NCBI GenBank assembly: GCA_036563245.1
Contig: DATCMU010000047.1
Location: 62,001 to 126,000, forward strand
Length of the DNA stretch: 64,000 nt
Direction of reading: 5' to 3'
From: DATCMU01 sp036563245
GTDB lineage: Bacteria > Pseudomonadota > Alphaproteobacteria > Rhizobiales > Devosiaceae
Of the stretch, positions 32,792-42,492 are shown in pieces; position 1 is the stretch's first letter; every line of letters begins with the position of its first letter. A model generated the notes under the pieces. The model saw nothing but the letters and a program-made list of their open reading frames with translations. It made no database searches and had not been told where the DNA came from. Made by a program: the position numbers and the translations under genes.

Positions 32792-33345
32792 GTGGCGTGA
32801 CTTCGCCCAAGGATCGCAGGTTGCCGCCCGGCGAACGGCGCTCCCGAACCGTTAGCTGGCACGACCCGGCCGCACTCAACCAGATGGCGCGCGCCGCAAG
32901 CGGCCATGACTTCATAGCGGCGGTCGCCGAGGGAACGGTGGGATTGCCTCCGGTCTGCGAAGTGCTGGGCATGGAATTCGTCGAAGCCGGAAAGGGCGAA
33001 GTCGCGATGCGCTTCGCGCCGGACGAAATTCACTTCAACGCCATCGGCTCGGTGCATGGCGGCGTGATTGCAACCCTTCTGGACACGGTAATGGGCTGCG
33101 CCGTCCAGACCACCCTGCCCGCCGGAAGGGCTTACACGACACTGGAGATCAAGGTGAACTACATCCGCGCAGTGTCGTTGCGCGACGATCACCTGGAAGC
33201 TACTGGGCGGGTTATCCATTCTGGCCGGACTACGGCCGTCGCTGAAGGCACCCTGAAGGGGCAAGGCGGGCGGGTATATGCCCATGCAACCACGACCTGC
33301 CTGATATTCGACGCGCCTCGCGATAACGGGACGCAGGAAGAGTGA
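32788..33345 (+). CDS. PaaI-like thioesterase
   Basis: 185-residue hotdog-fold thioesterase. The start at 32788 overlaps the previous stop (ATGA). The core includes EVLGMEFVEAGKGEVAMRFAPDEIHFNAIGSVHGGVIATLLDTVMGCAV with the H-G-G-x-x-x-x-L-x-D motif of PaaI enzymes, then TTLEIKVNYIRAVS. It would hydrolyse an aryl- or acyl-CoA, possibly releasing stalled intermediates of the pathway. An N-terminal tail of ~45 residues (DRRLPPGERRSRTVSWHDP) is common in the acyl-CoA-binding subgroup. Confidence 0.87.
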   Translation: MSGVTSPKDRRLPPGERRSRTVSWHDPAALNQMARAASGHDFIAAVAEGTVGLPPVCEVLGMEFVEAGKGEVAMRFAPDEIHFNAIGSVHGGVIATLLDTVMGCAVQTTLPAGRAYTTLEIKVNYIRAVSLRDDHLEATGRVIHSGRTTAVAEGTLKGQGGRVYAHATTTCLIFDAPRDNGTQEE

Positions 33346-34595
33346 ACGAGGGATCGCGCAATTCGCCTGCACCCATGTTGCAGCAGGGCACGATGTCCAT
33401 CGTCCTCAGGGCGATGGGACTGGCGATCGGTCCCGTGGTTGCGATCGGGTTCTCCCGGTTTGCCTATGCCCTCCTGCTGCCTCCGATGAAGGCGGATCTG
33501 GCCTGGAGTTTCACCCAGGCCGGCGCGATCAACACCGCGAACGCGGCGGGGTACATCATCGGCGCGCTGGCGGCGGGCCTGTTTGCCCGCCTCCTTGGGG
33601 CGGCACGCGCCTTCCTTGCGGGCATCGCCATAAGCGCGATCACGCTCCTCGCCATGGCAACGGGCGCCGACTTCGCGCTGCTCACTCTGGTCCGCCTGGT
33701 CAGCGGAACTGCGAACGCCGTCACCTTCGTGATCGGCGCGGCGCTGGCCGGATCGTTGGCGCATCGCGATTCCGGAGCCGCAGGCATTCCGATCGGGGTC
33801 TATATCGGGGGAGCCGGGGCCGGCATCGCGCTTTCAGGATTCATCGTTCCAATGGCCCTCGAACTCGGCGATGCCGGCTGGCGCCTGGGCTGGCTGGCGC
33901 TTGGCATCGCCGGGCTCGCGGCCTGCGCGCCGGCCATGCTGGCCGCCCGGGCCGTAGAAGCCTCGGTGAACGGGGCGGCGGCCCGGCTCAGGTGGGCCGA
34001 AATCAGGCAGATATGGCCCACGATCGCGGCATATGGCCTGTTTGGCGCGGGTTACGTGAGTTACATGACCTTTGTGATCAGCCTGCTGCGCGCGCAGGGC
34101 AACAGCGCGAGCGAAGCGAACCTTTTCTGGATCGTGCTCGGTGTCGCGGCAGCCTTCTCGCCGGTGATCTGGAGCCGCTGGCTGGCGCGCATGCCGGCCG
34201 GCCCCGGAGGCGCGGCAGTGTATCTTGCGACGGCGGCAGGCGCCCTGCTCCCGCTCGTCTTCGCGGGACGAATGGCGGTGTTCGCCTCCGCGATCCTGTT
34301 CGGGGGAAGCTTTCTTTCGGCCTCCGCCGCCATAACCATTGCCAGCAAGGATCAGTTGCCGATGAAGTCGCTGACCGCGGCACTGGCGCTGCTCACGGTG
34401 GCCTTCGCCATCGGACAGACCCTTGGTCCCGTCACGTCGGGCGCGATTACCGACATGGTCGGCGGAATTTCGAGCGGCCTGTGGATTTCGCCGGCCTTGC
34501 TTCTGCTCGCCGCGATGATTGCGCTGCTGCAACCGGCCGCGGTCGCCGGCATTCACGGGCGAGACCTGGGATCGATGCCTGCTCGGAAGGGCTGA
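33342..34595 (+). CDS. MFS transporter, YbfB/YjiJ family
   Basis: 417-residue major facilitator with about 12 hydrophobic segments. N-terminal MGLAIGPVVAIGFSRFAYALLLPPMKADLAWS is typical of YbfB/YjiJ proteins. The GTG start overlaps the thioesterase stop (GTGA, 33342-33345). Last gene of the four-gene operon, so it probably imports the substrate or exports a product. Confidence 0.85.
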   Translation: MNEGSRNSPAPMLQQGTMSIVLRAMGLAIGPVVAIGFSRFAYALLLPPMKADLAWSFTQAGAINTANAAGYIIGALAAGLFARLLGAARAFLAGIAISAITLLAMATGADFALLTLVRLVSGTANAVTFVIGAALAGSLAHRDSGAAGIPIGVYIGGAGAGIALSGFIVPMALELGDAGWRLGWLALGIAGLAACAPAMLAARAVEASVNGAAARLRWAEIRQIWPTIAAYGLFGAGYVSYMTFVISLLRAQGNSASEANLFWIVLGVAAAFSPVIWSRWLARMPAGPGGAAVYLATAAGALLPLVFAGRMAVFASAILFGGSFLSASAAITIASKDQLPMKSLTAALALLTVAFAIGQTLGPVTSGAITDMVGGISSGLWISPALLLLAAMIALLQPAAVAGIHGRDLGSMPARKG

Positions 34596-34774
34596 TCGCG
34601 ACCGGCCGGCGCACGTTGGCTGAAACGCGCGACCCTTTTCCGGATATGGTACGCCCTGCCGAACCCAAATTGTCTGGTACTGAAAAGTAAGAGGTTACGG
34701 GATTTGCCTCGACAGGGCGCACGGGTATTCCTAACCTCGAAGGGTGACAAACCTTGACAGGGAGTTGGGCAAGC

Positions 34775-35749
34775 ATGTCGTTTTTCAAGGCACTTGACCT
34801 GATTCGACTGGCCAGGATGGCCGCGGCAAGACACTCCGGCATCAGCCTGGAAGAGATCTGCGCAGAGTTCGAGGTGTCGCACCGCACCGCACAGCGCATG
34901 ACAGATGCGCTGGTGCAGACCTTCGGCAATGTCGAAATCTCGGATGGGGAGGATCGCAAGCGCCGATGGCGGCTGGTCGATCCGGGACTGGACCGGCTGC
35001 AGCTTCGTCACGAAACTGCGGTGGAGGCACTTGAGATCGCCGTGCGCGAGGCCAATGACGAGGGGCGGCTGCGCCATGCACGCGCGCTGGCCGATTTGCG
35101 GGATGGCCTGCTGGCACGCGTGCCCGGACGCGCCCGTATCGAGGCGGATGCCGAGGCGGTTCTTGGCGCCATGGGCCAGGTCACCCGCCCCGGCCCGCGT
35201 GTCGCGCTTGCCCCCGAAATTCTCGATGCGATCATCGAGGCGCTGCGCGGCCCGTTCCGTCTGCGGGTGCGCTACAACCGCGACACAAGCCAACGTATCC
35301 TGGAACCGCACGGCGTCTTGCTGGGGCACCGCACCTATCTTGCGGCCCGCGATCCGGCAAAGTCCGACGAGGTGCGCAATTTCCGCATGGACCTGATCCA
35401 TCGCGCCGAGGTCCTGAACCAGAGCTTCGCGCTTCAGGACGGTTTCGCCATCGCCGACTATGCAGCGCAGGCGTTCGGGGTGTGGCAGGACCCCGCACAA
35501 TATGGCGAAGTGGTGTGGCGCTTTTCCGCCGATGCCGCCGAACGCGCCGCGGGGTTCAGGTTCCATCCCCGGCAATCACTGGAACCCCAGGAGGATGGCA
35601 GCCTGATCGTACGCTTCTACGCTGCCGGATGGCTGGAGATGGCCTGGCACCTGTATCAATGGGGCGACAAGGTCGACGTGCTCTCGCCAAGAGAACTGCG
35701 CGACATGGTGGAGGGCTATCGGCGGTCGGATTTCAGCGCGATGCCCTGA
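34775..35749 (+). CDS. HTH-WYL domain transcriptional regulator
   Basis: 324 residues: N-terminal winged HTH (LDLIRLARMAAARHSGISLEEICAEFEVSHRTAQRMTDALVQTF), a central WYL-type domain (FRLRVRYN, RILEPHGVLLGHRTYLAARD) and a C-terminal WCX-like extension (GEVVWRFSADAAERAAGFRFHPRQSLEPQEDGSLIVRF). The start ATG 34775 has GGGAG upstream; a TTG at 34754 is less likely. WYL proteins sense small ligands or nucleic acid. Convergent with the ABC exporter pair; what it regulates is not clear. Confidence 0.8.
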   Translation: MSFFKALDLIRLARMAAARHSGISLEEICAEFEVSHRTAQRMTDALVQTFGNVEISDGEDRKRRWRLVDPGLDRLQLRHETAVEALEIAVREANDEGRLRHARALADLRDGLLARVPGRARIEADAEAVLGAMGQVTRPGPRVALAPEILDAIIEALRGPFRLRVRYNRDTSQRILEPHGVLLGHRTYLAARDPAKSDEVRNFRMDLIHRAEVLNQSFALQDGFAIADYAAQAFGVWQDPAQYGEVVWRFSADAAERAAGFRFHPRQSLEPQEDGSLIVRFYAAGWLEMAWHLYQWGDKVDVLSPRELRDMVEGYRRSDFSAMP

Positions 35750-35821
35750 GCGCGACTTCGGGCCGTCTCCGCAGTCCGGCACAACCAGCCGCACGTGACT
35801 TGCCGGGGGACCTGGTTGCGA

Positions 35822-37723
35822 TCAGGTCTGCGGACTGTCGTTGGCCGCTTCCGCGATCTGGGCCTGGTCGATGTCGTCGAAGGACGCGTAATTGAGGTTA
35901 TAGAGCCTGGCGTAGAGCCCGCCCCGCGCCATGAGCTGGTCATGGTTGCCGGTCTCCACCACCTGCCCCGCCTGCAGCACGATGATGCGATCCGCGCCGC
36001 GAATGGTGGCGAGACGGTGCGCGATGACCAATCCGGTGCGCCCTTCCAGCAGCCGCAGCAGCGCCTTCTGGATCTGCATTTCGGTGTAACTGTCGATGTT
36101 GGCGGTTGCCTCGTCGAGCACGAGGATGCGCGCATCGGCGGTCAGGGCGCGCGCGAAGCTGATGAGCTGGCGCTGGCCGATGGAGAGATTGCCGCCACGC
36201 TCGCCCAGTTCGGTGTCGTAACCGTCAGGGAGCTGCATGATGAAATCGTGTGCGCCGACGGCCTTTGCCGCCTCGATGACATCTTCGCGGGTGGCATCGT
36301 CCTTGTTGTAGCGGATGTTTTCGAACACCGTGCCGGTGAACAGGTATGGCTCCTGCAGCACCATGGCGATCTGGCGGCCCAGCGAATGCTGGGTGAGTTC
36401 GCGCACGTCGCGCCCACCCACCAGGACCTGACCCTGCTGGACGTCGTAGAAGCGGTGCACCAGCGCCATGGCGCTGGACTTGCCCGATCCGGTCGGCCCG
36501 ACCAGCGCCACGGTCTCACCGGGATAGACCTTGAAATTCACGTCCTTCAGTACCGGGTGCCGGGGATTGTAGCCGAAAGTGACGTCGCGGAATTCGACGG
36601 ACCCGTCCATGTCCGGCGACAGGTCGACGGCGTCCGGCGCGTCCTTCACGTCCACCGCGACATCGAGCACTTCGGTCAGGCGCTGGCCCGAGGCCATGGC
36701 ACGCTGCATGACCGAATACTGCATGGTCAGGGAGCGGATCGGGTCGAAGAAGCGCTGGATGTAGAACAGGAAGGCGACCATGACGCCGACATCGAGCCTG
36801 GAGCCGACCACCATCGAGCCGCCCACGACAATGACGACGGCCATGGCGATGCCGGTGAGCGTATCGACGATGGGCACCATGATCTGCGCGAAGCGGGCAG
36901 CCCTGAGATGCGCTTCGAGGTTGGCATGGGCCTTGTCGTCGTAAAGCTCGAAATTGACGCGCTGGCGATCCATGCCCTGCACCGCGCGCACGCCGTGTAT
37001 CGCCTCGGCGAGCGCCCCGTTGGTCACCGATTGCGCCTCGTGCGCGGCCATGAAGGCGACGCGCGCCCTTGGGAGCCAGAAGACGCGCACCACGAACAGG
37101 ATCGGCAGCACGGCAAGGGTCAGCAGCCCAAGCCGGAAATCGAGATAGAGCATCACGAAGACGATGCCGAACAGCAACACGATGTCGCCCACCGAGAGCA
37201 CCGAGGTTTCGAGAAATTCCTGCATGGAATTCACGTCGCCCTGCAGCCGGGACATCAGGCGCCCCACTTCGGTCTTGTCCATGAAGGACAGGGAGACCTC
37301 CTGCAGGTGCGCGAACATGGCGCGACGGATGTCGAACAGGACGTTTTCCGCCACGCGGCCGACAACCGTCTCCTGGACATAGCTGGCGGCATAGTTGACC
37401 AGGATCGCGGCCAGGAAGACCAGTACCGCCTGGTTGAGCGCAGCGGCATCGGGCGCGCCGGCGGCCATGCCGGTGTCGATCGCATAGCGAATGATCAGCG
37501 GAATGAGCAGTTGCGACGCGGTGAACACCAGTACGGCGGCCACCGAAACGAAGACCTGCAGCCGGTACGGGCGCACGAACGCCCAGATTCGGCGGACGAC
37601 CTTGCCGTCGAAGACGCGGCCGAACATCTCCTCGCGCTCGTAATGCGAACCGACGGCGGCGCGCGGCGGGCGTCGCCCGTCCTCGCGCACGTCGTTGCGT
37701 TCGGCTTCGACGCCCTCGGCCAT
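35822..37723 (-). CDS. ABC exporter half, canonical Walker B
   Basis: 633-residue half-transporter: six-helix membrane domain (~65-350) and C-terminal nucleotide-binding domain. Walker A GPTGSGKSSAM, signature LSIGQRQL, Walker B ILVLDEATANID with catalytic Glu, H-loop VIAHRLATIRGAD. The signature departs from LSGGQ at the third position. It overlaps the preceding partner gene by one base (TGATG at 37721-37725). Together they should form a heterodimeric exporter for drugs, lipids or peptides. Substrate unknown. Confidence 0.9.
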   Translation of the reverse strand: MAEGVEAERNDVREDGRRPPRAAVGSHYEREEMFGRVFDGKVVRRIWAFVRPYRLQVFVSVAAVLVFTASQLLIPLIIRYAIDTGMAAGAPDAAALNQAVLVFLAAILVNYAASYVQETVVGRVAENVLFDIRRAMFAHLQEVSLSFMDKTEVGRLMSRLQGDVNSMQEFLETSVLSVGDIVLLFGIVFVMLYLDFRLGLLTLAVLPILFVVRVFWLPRARVAFMAAHEAQSVTNGALAEAIHGVRAVQGMDRQRVNFELYDDKAHANLEAHLRAARFAQIMVPIVDTLTGIAMAVVIVVGGSMVVGSRLDVGVMVAFLFYIQRFFDPIRSLTMQYSVMQRAMASGQRLTEVLDVAVDVKDAPDAVDLSPDMDGSVEFRDVTFGYNPRHPVLKDVNFKVYPGETVALVGPTGSGKSSAMALVHRFYDVQQGQVLVGGRDVRELTQHSLGRQIAMVLQEPYLFTGTVFENIRYNKDDATREDVIEAAKAVGAHDFIMQLPDGYDTELGERGGNLSIGQRQLISFARALTADARILVLDEATANIDSYTEMQIQKALLRLLEGRTGLVIAHRLATIRGADRIIVLQAGQVVETGNHDQLMARGGLYARLYNLNYASFDDIDQAQIAEAANDSPQT

Positions 37724-39627
37724 CAGCGCGCCTCCTCCTGTCCGGCGAGCATCTCGTCGCCGGGGCGCACCTGCAGGTCGTGCAGCGCCTTGTAGCGGCC
37801 GCCAAGGGCCAGCAATTCCTCATGCGTACCGCTTTCGACGATCCGGCCCTTGGACAGGAACAGGATGCGGTCGGCGTGCATCAGCGATCCAAGGCGATGT
37901 GCGACGATGATCGTCACCCGGTCATGGGCGTAATCGCGCATGGCCGAGCGGATGCGCTGCTCCGTACCGGCGTCGATGGCGGCGGTGGAATCGTCGAAGA
38001 CCATGATGGCGGGCTGCAGCATGATGGTGCGCGCGATGGAAAGCCGCTGGCGCTGGCCGCCGGAGAGCGAAACGCCCCGTTCGCCCACGATGGTGCGGTA
38101 GCCGGTGGGCAGGCCGAGGACATAATTGTGCAGTTGCGCGGCATCGCTCGCCCGCTCGATCCGCTTTTCGGCGGCCCAGGGATCGCCATAGGCGATATTG
38201 TTCTCGATGGAGGTGGTGAACAGGAAGGAATCCTGCTGCACCACCGCCACCGCATGGCGCAGCGAGTCGAGTGTGACCTCGCGTATGTCCTGTCCGTCGA
38301 TCAGGATGCGTCCGCCGGTGACGTCGTAGAAGCGCGGGATCAGGTGGGCAATGGTCGACTTGCCGCTACCCGGAGGGCCGACGATGCCGATCGTCTCGCC
38401 GCGCCTTGCGGTGAAGCTGATGCCACGAAGGATCGGGCGCTCCGGGGTGGCCGGGTAGGCAAACGCGACATTCTCGAAGCGAAGCTCGCCTTCGCGCAGA
38501 TCGAGCGGCACGGCGTCGGGGGCGTCCTTGATGGCGACGTCGAGATCGAGCAGGTCGAACAGGCGTGTGCCGCAGGTGGCGGCGCGCGCATAGGCATTGA
38601 CCATCAGGCCAAGCTGGCGCACCGGCATCTGCAGTATGGTCATGAAGGTCAGGAACGAGGTCAGCGTGCCCACGCTGATCTCGCCGGCGATCACCTTGTT
38701 GCCGCCGATCCACAGCACGAGAGCCATGGCGGCGAAGAAGGAAAAGGTCATTGCGCTGGAGTTCTTCACCCGCAGGCCGACCCGGCTGTAGGCGAGTTCC
38801 TGGGCGCTCCGCGAGGCCCGGTCGAACTTGGACATCTCGTAGCCCTGGGCGGCGAAAGCCCTGACCACGCGGATGCCGCCGAGGTTTTCCTCCATGACCC
38901 GGGAGAGCACGGAAAGGCGCTCCTGAAGTTCGAGCCAGGTTGCCCTGAGGCGAAGCTGCATGGCCGGCGAGCGCCAGGCCACGAACGGCACGAAGCTGAG
39001 GGCCACGAGCCCCAGGGTGAAGTCGGTCGACAAGAGCAGATAGGCGCCAAGCCCGATAAGGATCGTCAGCAGGACCGTACGCACCAGGGCCGTCGAGAAG
39101 AACATGCGGACGCCCTCGAGGTCGAGCATGCCCACCGTGATCAGGTCGCCCGAGTGCACGGAATCGTGGAACGAGAAGCTCAAGCGCTGGATCTTCTCGT
39201 AGACGGCAAGCCGGAGTTCGTAGCCCACATTGTGGCCGACGGCCTCGGCGAAATAGTTCTGCAGCATGGTGAAAAGGCCGCGCCCGATGCTCACCGCCAG
39301 GAGGATCAACGCGGTCGCGGTCAGCGCGCTTTCCGCCGCAACGCCGGTCGCGCCGCCACCCATGACGGTCTGCGTCTGGTCGACCGCCACCCCGAGCAGG
39401 CGCGGAATCATGAGTTGCAGGAACGCTGCGGCGATGGTGGAGACAATGGCAATGCCGACCTGGACGGGATGGCGCAGAGCCATGCGCGTGATACGCCAGA
39501 GCGCGCCAAGCCCCTTGCCGCGGCCAGCGGCCTCGACATGGGCGACGGCAGTCGCGCTCCTGCTCGCATGTGACGCATTGCTGCGCACGAGGACGTTCCA
39601 GTTCACGGTTGGGCGACGGCGCCGCAA
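37723..39627 (-). CDS. ABC exporter half with Asp in place of catalytic Glu
   Basis: 634-residue partner half-transporter. Walker A GPPGSGKSTIAHL, Q-loop VVQQDSFLF, canonical signature LSGGQRQRLSIARTI. Walker B reads IMVFDDSTAAID, so the usual catalytic Glu is Asp. The partner carries the non-canonical LSIGQ, so both elements of one ATP site deviate, as known for heterodimeric exporters such as TM287/288. The TTG at 39627 is assumed as start; an internal start near 39480 (MALRHPVQ) would remove the basic N-terminus. Confidence 0.9.
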   Translation of the reverse strand: MRRRRPTVNWNVLVRSNASHASRSATAVAHVEAAGRGKGLGALWRITRMALRHPVQVGIAIVSTIAAAFLQLMIPRLLGVAVDQTQTVMGGGATGVAAESALTATALILLAVSIGRGLFTMLQNYFAEAVGHNVGYELRLAVYEKIQRLSFSFHDSVHSGDLITVGMLDLEGVRMFFSTALVRTVLLTILIGLGAYLLLSTDFTLGLVALSFVPFVAWRSPAMQLRLRATWLELQERLSVLSRVMEENLGGIRVVRAFAAQGYEMSKFDRASRSAQELAYSRVGLRVKNSSAMTFSFFAAMALVLWIGGNKVIAGEISVGTLTSFLTFMTILQMPVRQLGLMVNAYARAATCGTRLFDLLDLDVAIKDAPDAVPLDLREGELRFENVAFAYPATPERPILRGISFTARRGETIGIVGPPGSGKSTIAHLIPRFYDVTGGRILIDGQDIREVTLDSLRHAVAVVQQDSFLFTTSIENNIAYGDPWAAEKRIERASDAAQLHNYVLGLPTGYRTIVGERGVSLSGGQRQRLSIARTIMLQPAIMVFDDSTAAIDAGTEQRIRSAMRDYAHDRVTIIVAHRLGSLMHADRILFLSKGRIVESGTHEELLALGGRYKALHDLQVRPGDEMLAGQEEAR

Positions 39628-39770
39628 TCTTGCGCGCCACCTTGGGGGGGATTAGGTCATCAGACTAGACCCATTCGGGCGAAGGCCGCAAGGTCGGAAA
39701 AGCCGTTCGATCGATCGCCGATTGCATTGCCGGGTAGCGGATGGCGAGCCGGGTGAGCCGCCACCGGCGC

Positions 39771-41174
39771 TTATTGCACCGCCTGACCCTCGCTGGCCGT
39801 ATCCCCCGCCTCACTTCTCATGAGGCGCAGCCATGCGTCGGCATATGCATTCATTCCGACATTCTGGAGCCGCGGGACTTTCCGGGTGTTTGGCACAACC
39901 GGTTTCGGGATCATGAGAAGCGCCGCACCGACGGATGTGCCAGTGGACGAGAGCGCGGTCTCCACCCCTTCGGGTCGCACCACGGCGAGCATGTTCAAAT
40001 AGTCGGGGTTTCGCGCCAGCGGCCCTTCGATGATTGTCACCCCCTGCCCGCCAACAAGCTGGAGGCAAGTGTGTGTCATCAATGCAAGATACCACGACGT
40101 CGCCACAACGCGTTGCCCGTCGGTCAAGGGTTCTTCGCTCCAGCGCGCGCGGCGCCCCCGGAAAGGACCGGAACCGGATTCCACAGCCGGAAAAAGCATG
40201 ACACGCCGTTGAAGCACCGCCCCCCGATCGGCTTCATCCGGCATGACAGGATGCTTGCCGCATGTCGCTTCGAATTCCCGCCCACCCATGAAACGGGCTG
40301 AAGGCACAGGCTCGCCCAGCGCATTTACGTTGATCAGGGTGTCACGGCCAGGGTCCAGCGTGACTTCCTCACCGCCTATCGCCATGGCGATCACCCAGGT
40401 GCCCGTCGAGACGACGCAAAATGGCGCGTCGCGGCCCTTGAGATAGGGCAGAAGCGAGGCGTTGCTGTCGTGGATGCCGACGCTGACCGGCGTTTCGGCG
40501 GACAGCGCGAGTTCGGCCGCCACCCTTGGCTCCACTAGTCCGAGAACCTCGGACGGCAGACGCGGCGGCGCCATCTTGCCGGACAACCCAAGCCGGGCGA
40601 CGAGCGACGAGAATGCGCCTGCCCTGGGGTTCCAGAGATCGGTGTGACATCCCAGGGACGTGACGTCCGTAGCCAGTTTCCCCGTCAACCGATAGCCCCA
40701 GTACTGCGGATAAGTGATGATGTGCGCGAGACGTTGCCGTAATCCGGCGTCCTGGGAGAATTGCCAGTAGAGTTGCGCGCCGACGTTCAGCCCACCCTTG
40801 AGCTTTGGCGAACCGGTCTCCGAGAAATCGGGACGCACACGTTCGTAGTCCGCCGCGACCTGGTCCGGGCCGTCGAACTCGTAGTCGAGCATCGGGGCCG
40901 CGAGTTCCCCTTTTTCATCGAGCAAGACCGCACTCGCCCCATGGGTTGTTATGGAAATCGCGTCGACGCCGTGTTCACGATGGAACCTGGCAAGGCAATC
41001 GACGAAGAAACTCCAAAGGCCTTCCAGGTCGAAATGCGGCCAGGACGGCCCGGCAATCACCCGGTTCGCGCGCGTCTCTACTGCGATCTCTTTCAGGCTT
41101 TCGGCGTCGACCAGAACGCATTTGGCGTTGGTCTTGCCGACATCGAATACGGCAAGGCGACGAATGTTATTCAT
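39771..41174 (-). CDS. rhaK: L-rhamnose kinase-type FGGY carbohydrate kinase
   Basis: 467-residue FGGY-family kinase phosphorylating L-rhamnulose or L-rhamnose. N-terminal ATP-binding LAVFDVGKTNAKCVLVD, DAISITTHGASAVLL, and ATPase-site VSTGTWVIAMAIGG and SSTGTSVGAALL are conserved. It is the last gene of the rhaRSTPQUK-type operon; in R. leguminosarum the RhaK counterpart is also required for rhamnose import. ATGA overlap with rhaU (41171-41174). No clear terminator follows; a bulged GC hairpin lies at 39748-39768. Confidence 0.88.
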   Translation of the reverse strand: MNNIRRLAVFDVGKTNAKCVLVDAESLKEIAVETRANRVIAGPSWPHFDLEGLWSFFVDCLARFHREHGVDAISITTHGASAVLLDEKGELAAPMLDYEFDGPDQVAADYERVRPDFSETGSPKLKGGLNVGAQLYWQFSQDAGLRQRLAHIITYPQYWGYRLTGKLATDVTSLGCHTDLWNPRAGAFSSLVARLGLSGKMAPPRLPSEVLGLVEPRVAAELALSAETPVSVGIHDSNASLLPYLKGRDAPFCVVSTGTWVIAMAIGGEEVTLDPGRDTLINVNALGEPVPSARFMGGREFEATCGKHPVMPDEADRGAVLQRRVMLFPAVESGSGPFRGRRARWSEEPLTDGQRVVATSWYLALMTHTCLQLVGGQGVTIIEGPLARNPDYLNMLAVVRPEGVETALSSTGTSVGAALLMIPKPVVPNTRKVPRLQNVGMNAYADAWLRLMRSEAGDTASEGQAVQ

Positions 41175-41491
41175 GGCATGTGGAACAGGGGTACCAGATC
41201 AACCGTCACTGGCTCGTTTCCCGGATGCGTTTCCATGATATCGGACATATGTGCCCACCAGCGCTGCATGACGGGATGCTTGGGCAGGTCCGCCATGCCG
41301 TGGTCCTTGCGCCGCCACATGACGGCGAACAGGATGTACGTTTCCTCGTCAAGAAAGATCGAATAGTCGCGAACGCCGGCTTCATGCAGAAGGTCGGAAA
41401 GCTCCGGCCAGATCTCGTCATGCCGGCGCCGGTATTCGGCCGCCATCCCGGGATTGAGTTTCATCTTGAACGCGTATTTTTCCTCGTTCAT
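41171..41491 (-). CDS. rhaU: L-rhamnose mutarotase
   Basis: 106-residue mutarotase interconverting alpha and beta L-rhamnopyranose. Family pattern intact: FKMKLNPGMAAEYRRRHDEIWPELSDLLHEAGVRDYSIFLDEETYILFAVMW, with the conserved His of RRRHDEIWPEL, and WWAHMSDIMETH. ATGA overlaps on both sides with rhaQ and rhaK. The same protein is called RhaM in enterobacteria and RhaU in rhizobia. Confidence 0.92.
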   Translation of the reverse strand: MNEEKYAFKMKLNPGMAAEYRRRHDEIWPELSDLLHEAGVRDYSIFLDEETYILFAVMWRRKDHGMADLPKHPVMQRWWAHMSDIMETHPGNEPVTVDLVPLFHMP

Positions 41492-42492
41492 CCCGCCGAT
41501 CTCCCACGAATGCGCCCCACGACAATCGGCAAGGCGATGACGACGATCAGCAATGCGCCGATGAAGATCGACATCACTATCCCGGGCACATTCAGGAGCC
41601 CGAGCCCGAACGTGACAAGGCCCATGATGAATGCCGCAAGCACGACGCCCTGAATGCTGCCAGCCCCGCCCAGAATGTTCACGCCGCCCAGCACGACCAT
41701 TGTCACCACTTCGAGTTCCCAGCCCATGGCGATCGACGGACGGGTCGAGGCCAGGCGCGACGTCAGAAGCACCGAGGCAATCCCCGACATCAGGCCGGTC
41801 AGGCAGAACAGGATAAACTTGACCCGCTCGACCCGCACACCGGAAAATCGCGCCGCGATCTGATTATTGCCGATAACGAATATCCAGCGCCCGAAACTGG
41901 TACGATGCAGAAGCACGTAGTAGGCGCAGGCAAAGACCAGGAACAGGGCGAACTCGAAAGAGACCACCCACCACACATAGCCCTGACCGAAAAAAGCGAA
42001 GCTTGGCGGATATCCCTTGAAGGCCTGGTCTCCGAGCACAATGAAGGAAATCCCGCGAAAGAAGCTCATCGTGCCGATGGTCACAACGATCGAGGGCAGC
42101 CCCAGCCGCGTCACGAGAAGGCCATTGAAGGCCCCACATGCCAGCCCGGTCGCAATTCCGATGGCAACCAGGCCTGGCGTGTCCACGCCGAACTGCAGGG
42201 CGAGCCCCATCATGGTGGACGCCAGCGCAATGATCGAGGCGACCGAGAGATCGATCTCCCCGGAAATGATCAGAAGCGCCATTGCGAGGGCGATGATTGC
42301 CTTTTCGGTGAAATTGAATGTCGCGTCCGACAAGGACCATGGCGAAAGGAAATAGGGCGAGGCCAGGGAATTCAGGATGAACAGGCCGATCGCCACCGCC
42401 AGCAGCAGGCTGGGCCATGAAAGAACGGCGGCGCGAACCGGACTGTCCAGCCGATCCGGAATGTGCCGCGTGTTTCTCGCGTCGTCTTTCAC
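41488..42492 (-). CDS. rhaQ: Rhamnose ABC permease RhaQ
   Basis: About 334-residue CUT2-family permease with 8-10 predicted helices. The motif IISGEIDLSVASIIALAS near residue 65, and GLLVTRLGLPSIVVTIGTMSFFRGI, are typical of RbsC-like proteins. The start is the GTG at 42492, overlapping the rhaP stop (GTGA). The longer open frame to 42972 runs over rhaP and is not coding. Confidence 0.9.
   Translation of the reverse strand: MKDDARNTRHIPDRLDSPVRAAVLSWPSLLLAVAIGLFILNSLASPYFLSPWSLSDATFNFTEKAIIALAMALLIISGEIDLSVASIIALASTMMGLALQFGVDTPGLVAIGIATGLACGAFNGLLVTRLGLPSIVVTIGTMSFFRGISFIVLGDQAFKGYPPSFAFFGQGYVWWVVSFEFALFLVFACAYYVLLHRTSFGRWIFVIGNNQIAARFSGVRVERVKFILFCLTGLMSGIASVLLTSRLASTRPSIAMGWELEVVTMVVLGGVNILGGAGSIQGVVLAAFIMGLVTFGLGLLNVPGIVMSIFIGALLIVVIALPIVVGRIRGRSAG

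Noticed and set aside
35795..39573. Two very long plus-strand open frames opposite the ABC exporter genes
   Set aside because: They are His/Asp/Gly-rich shadows of the two ABC genes and lack any recognisable domain.
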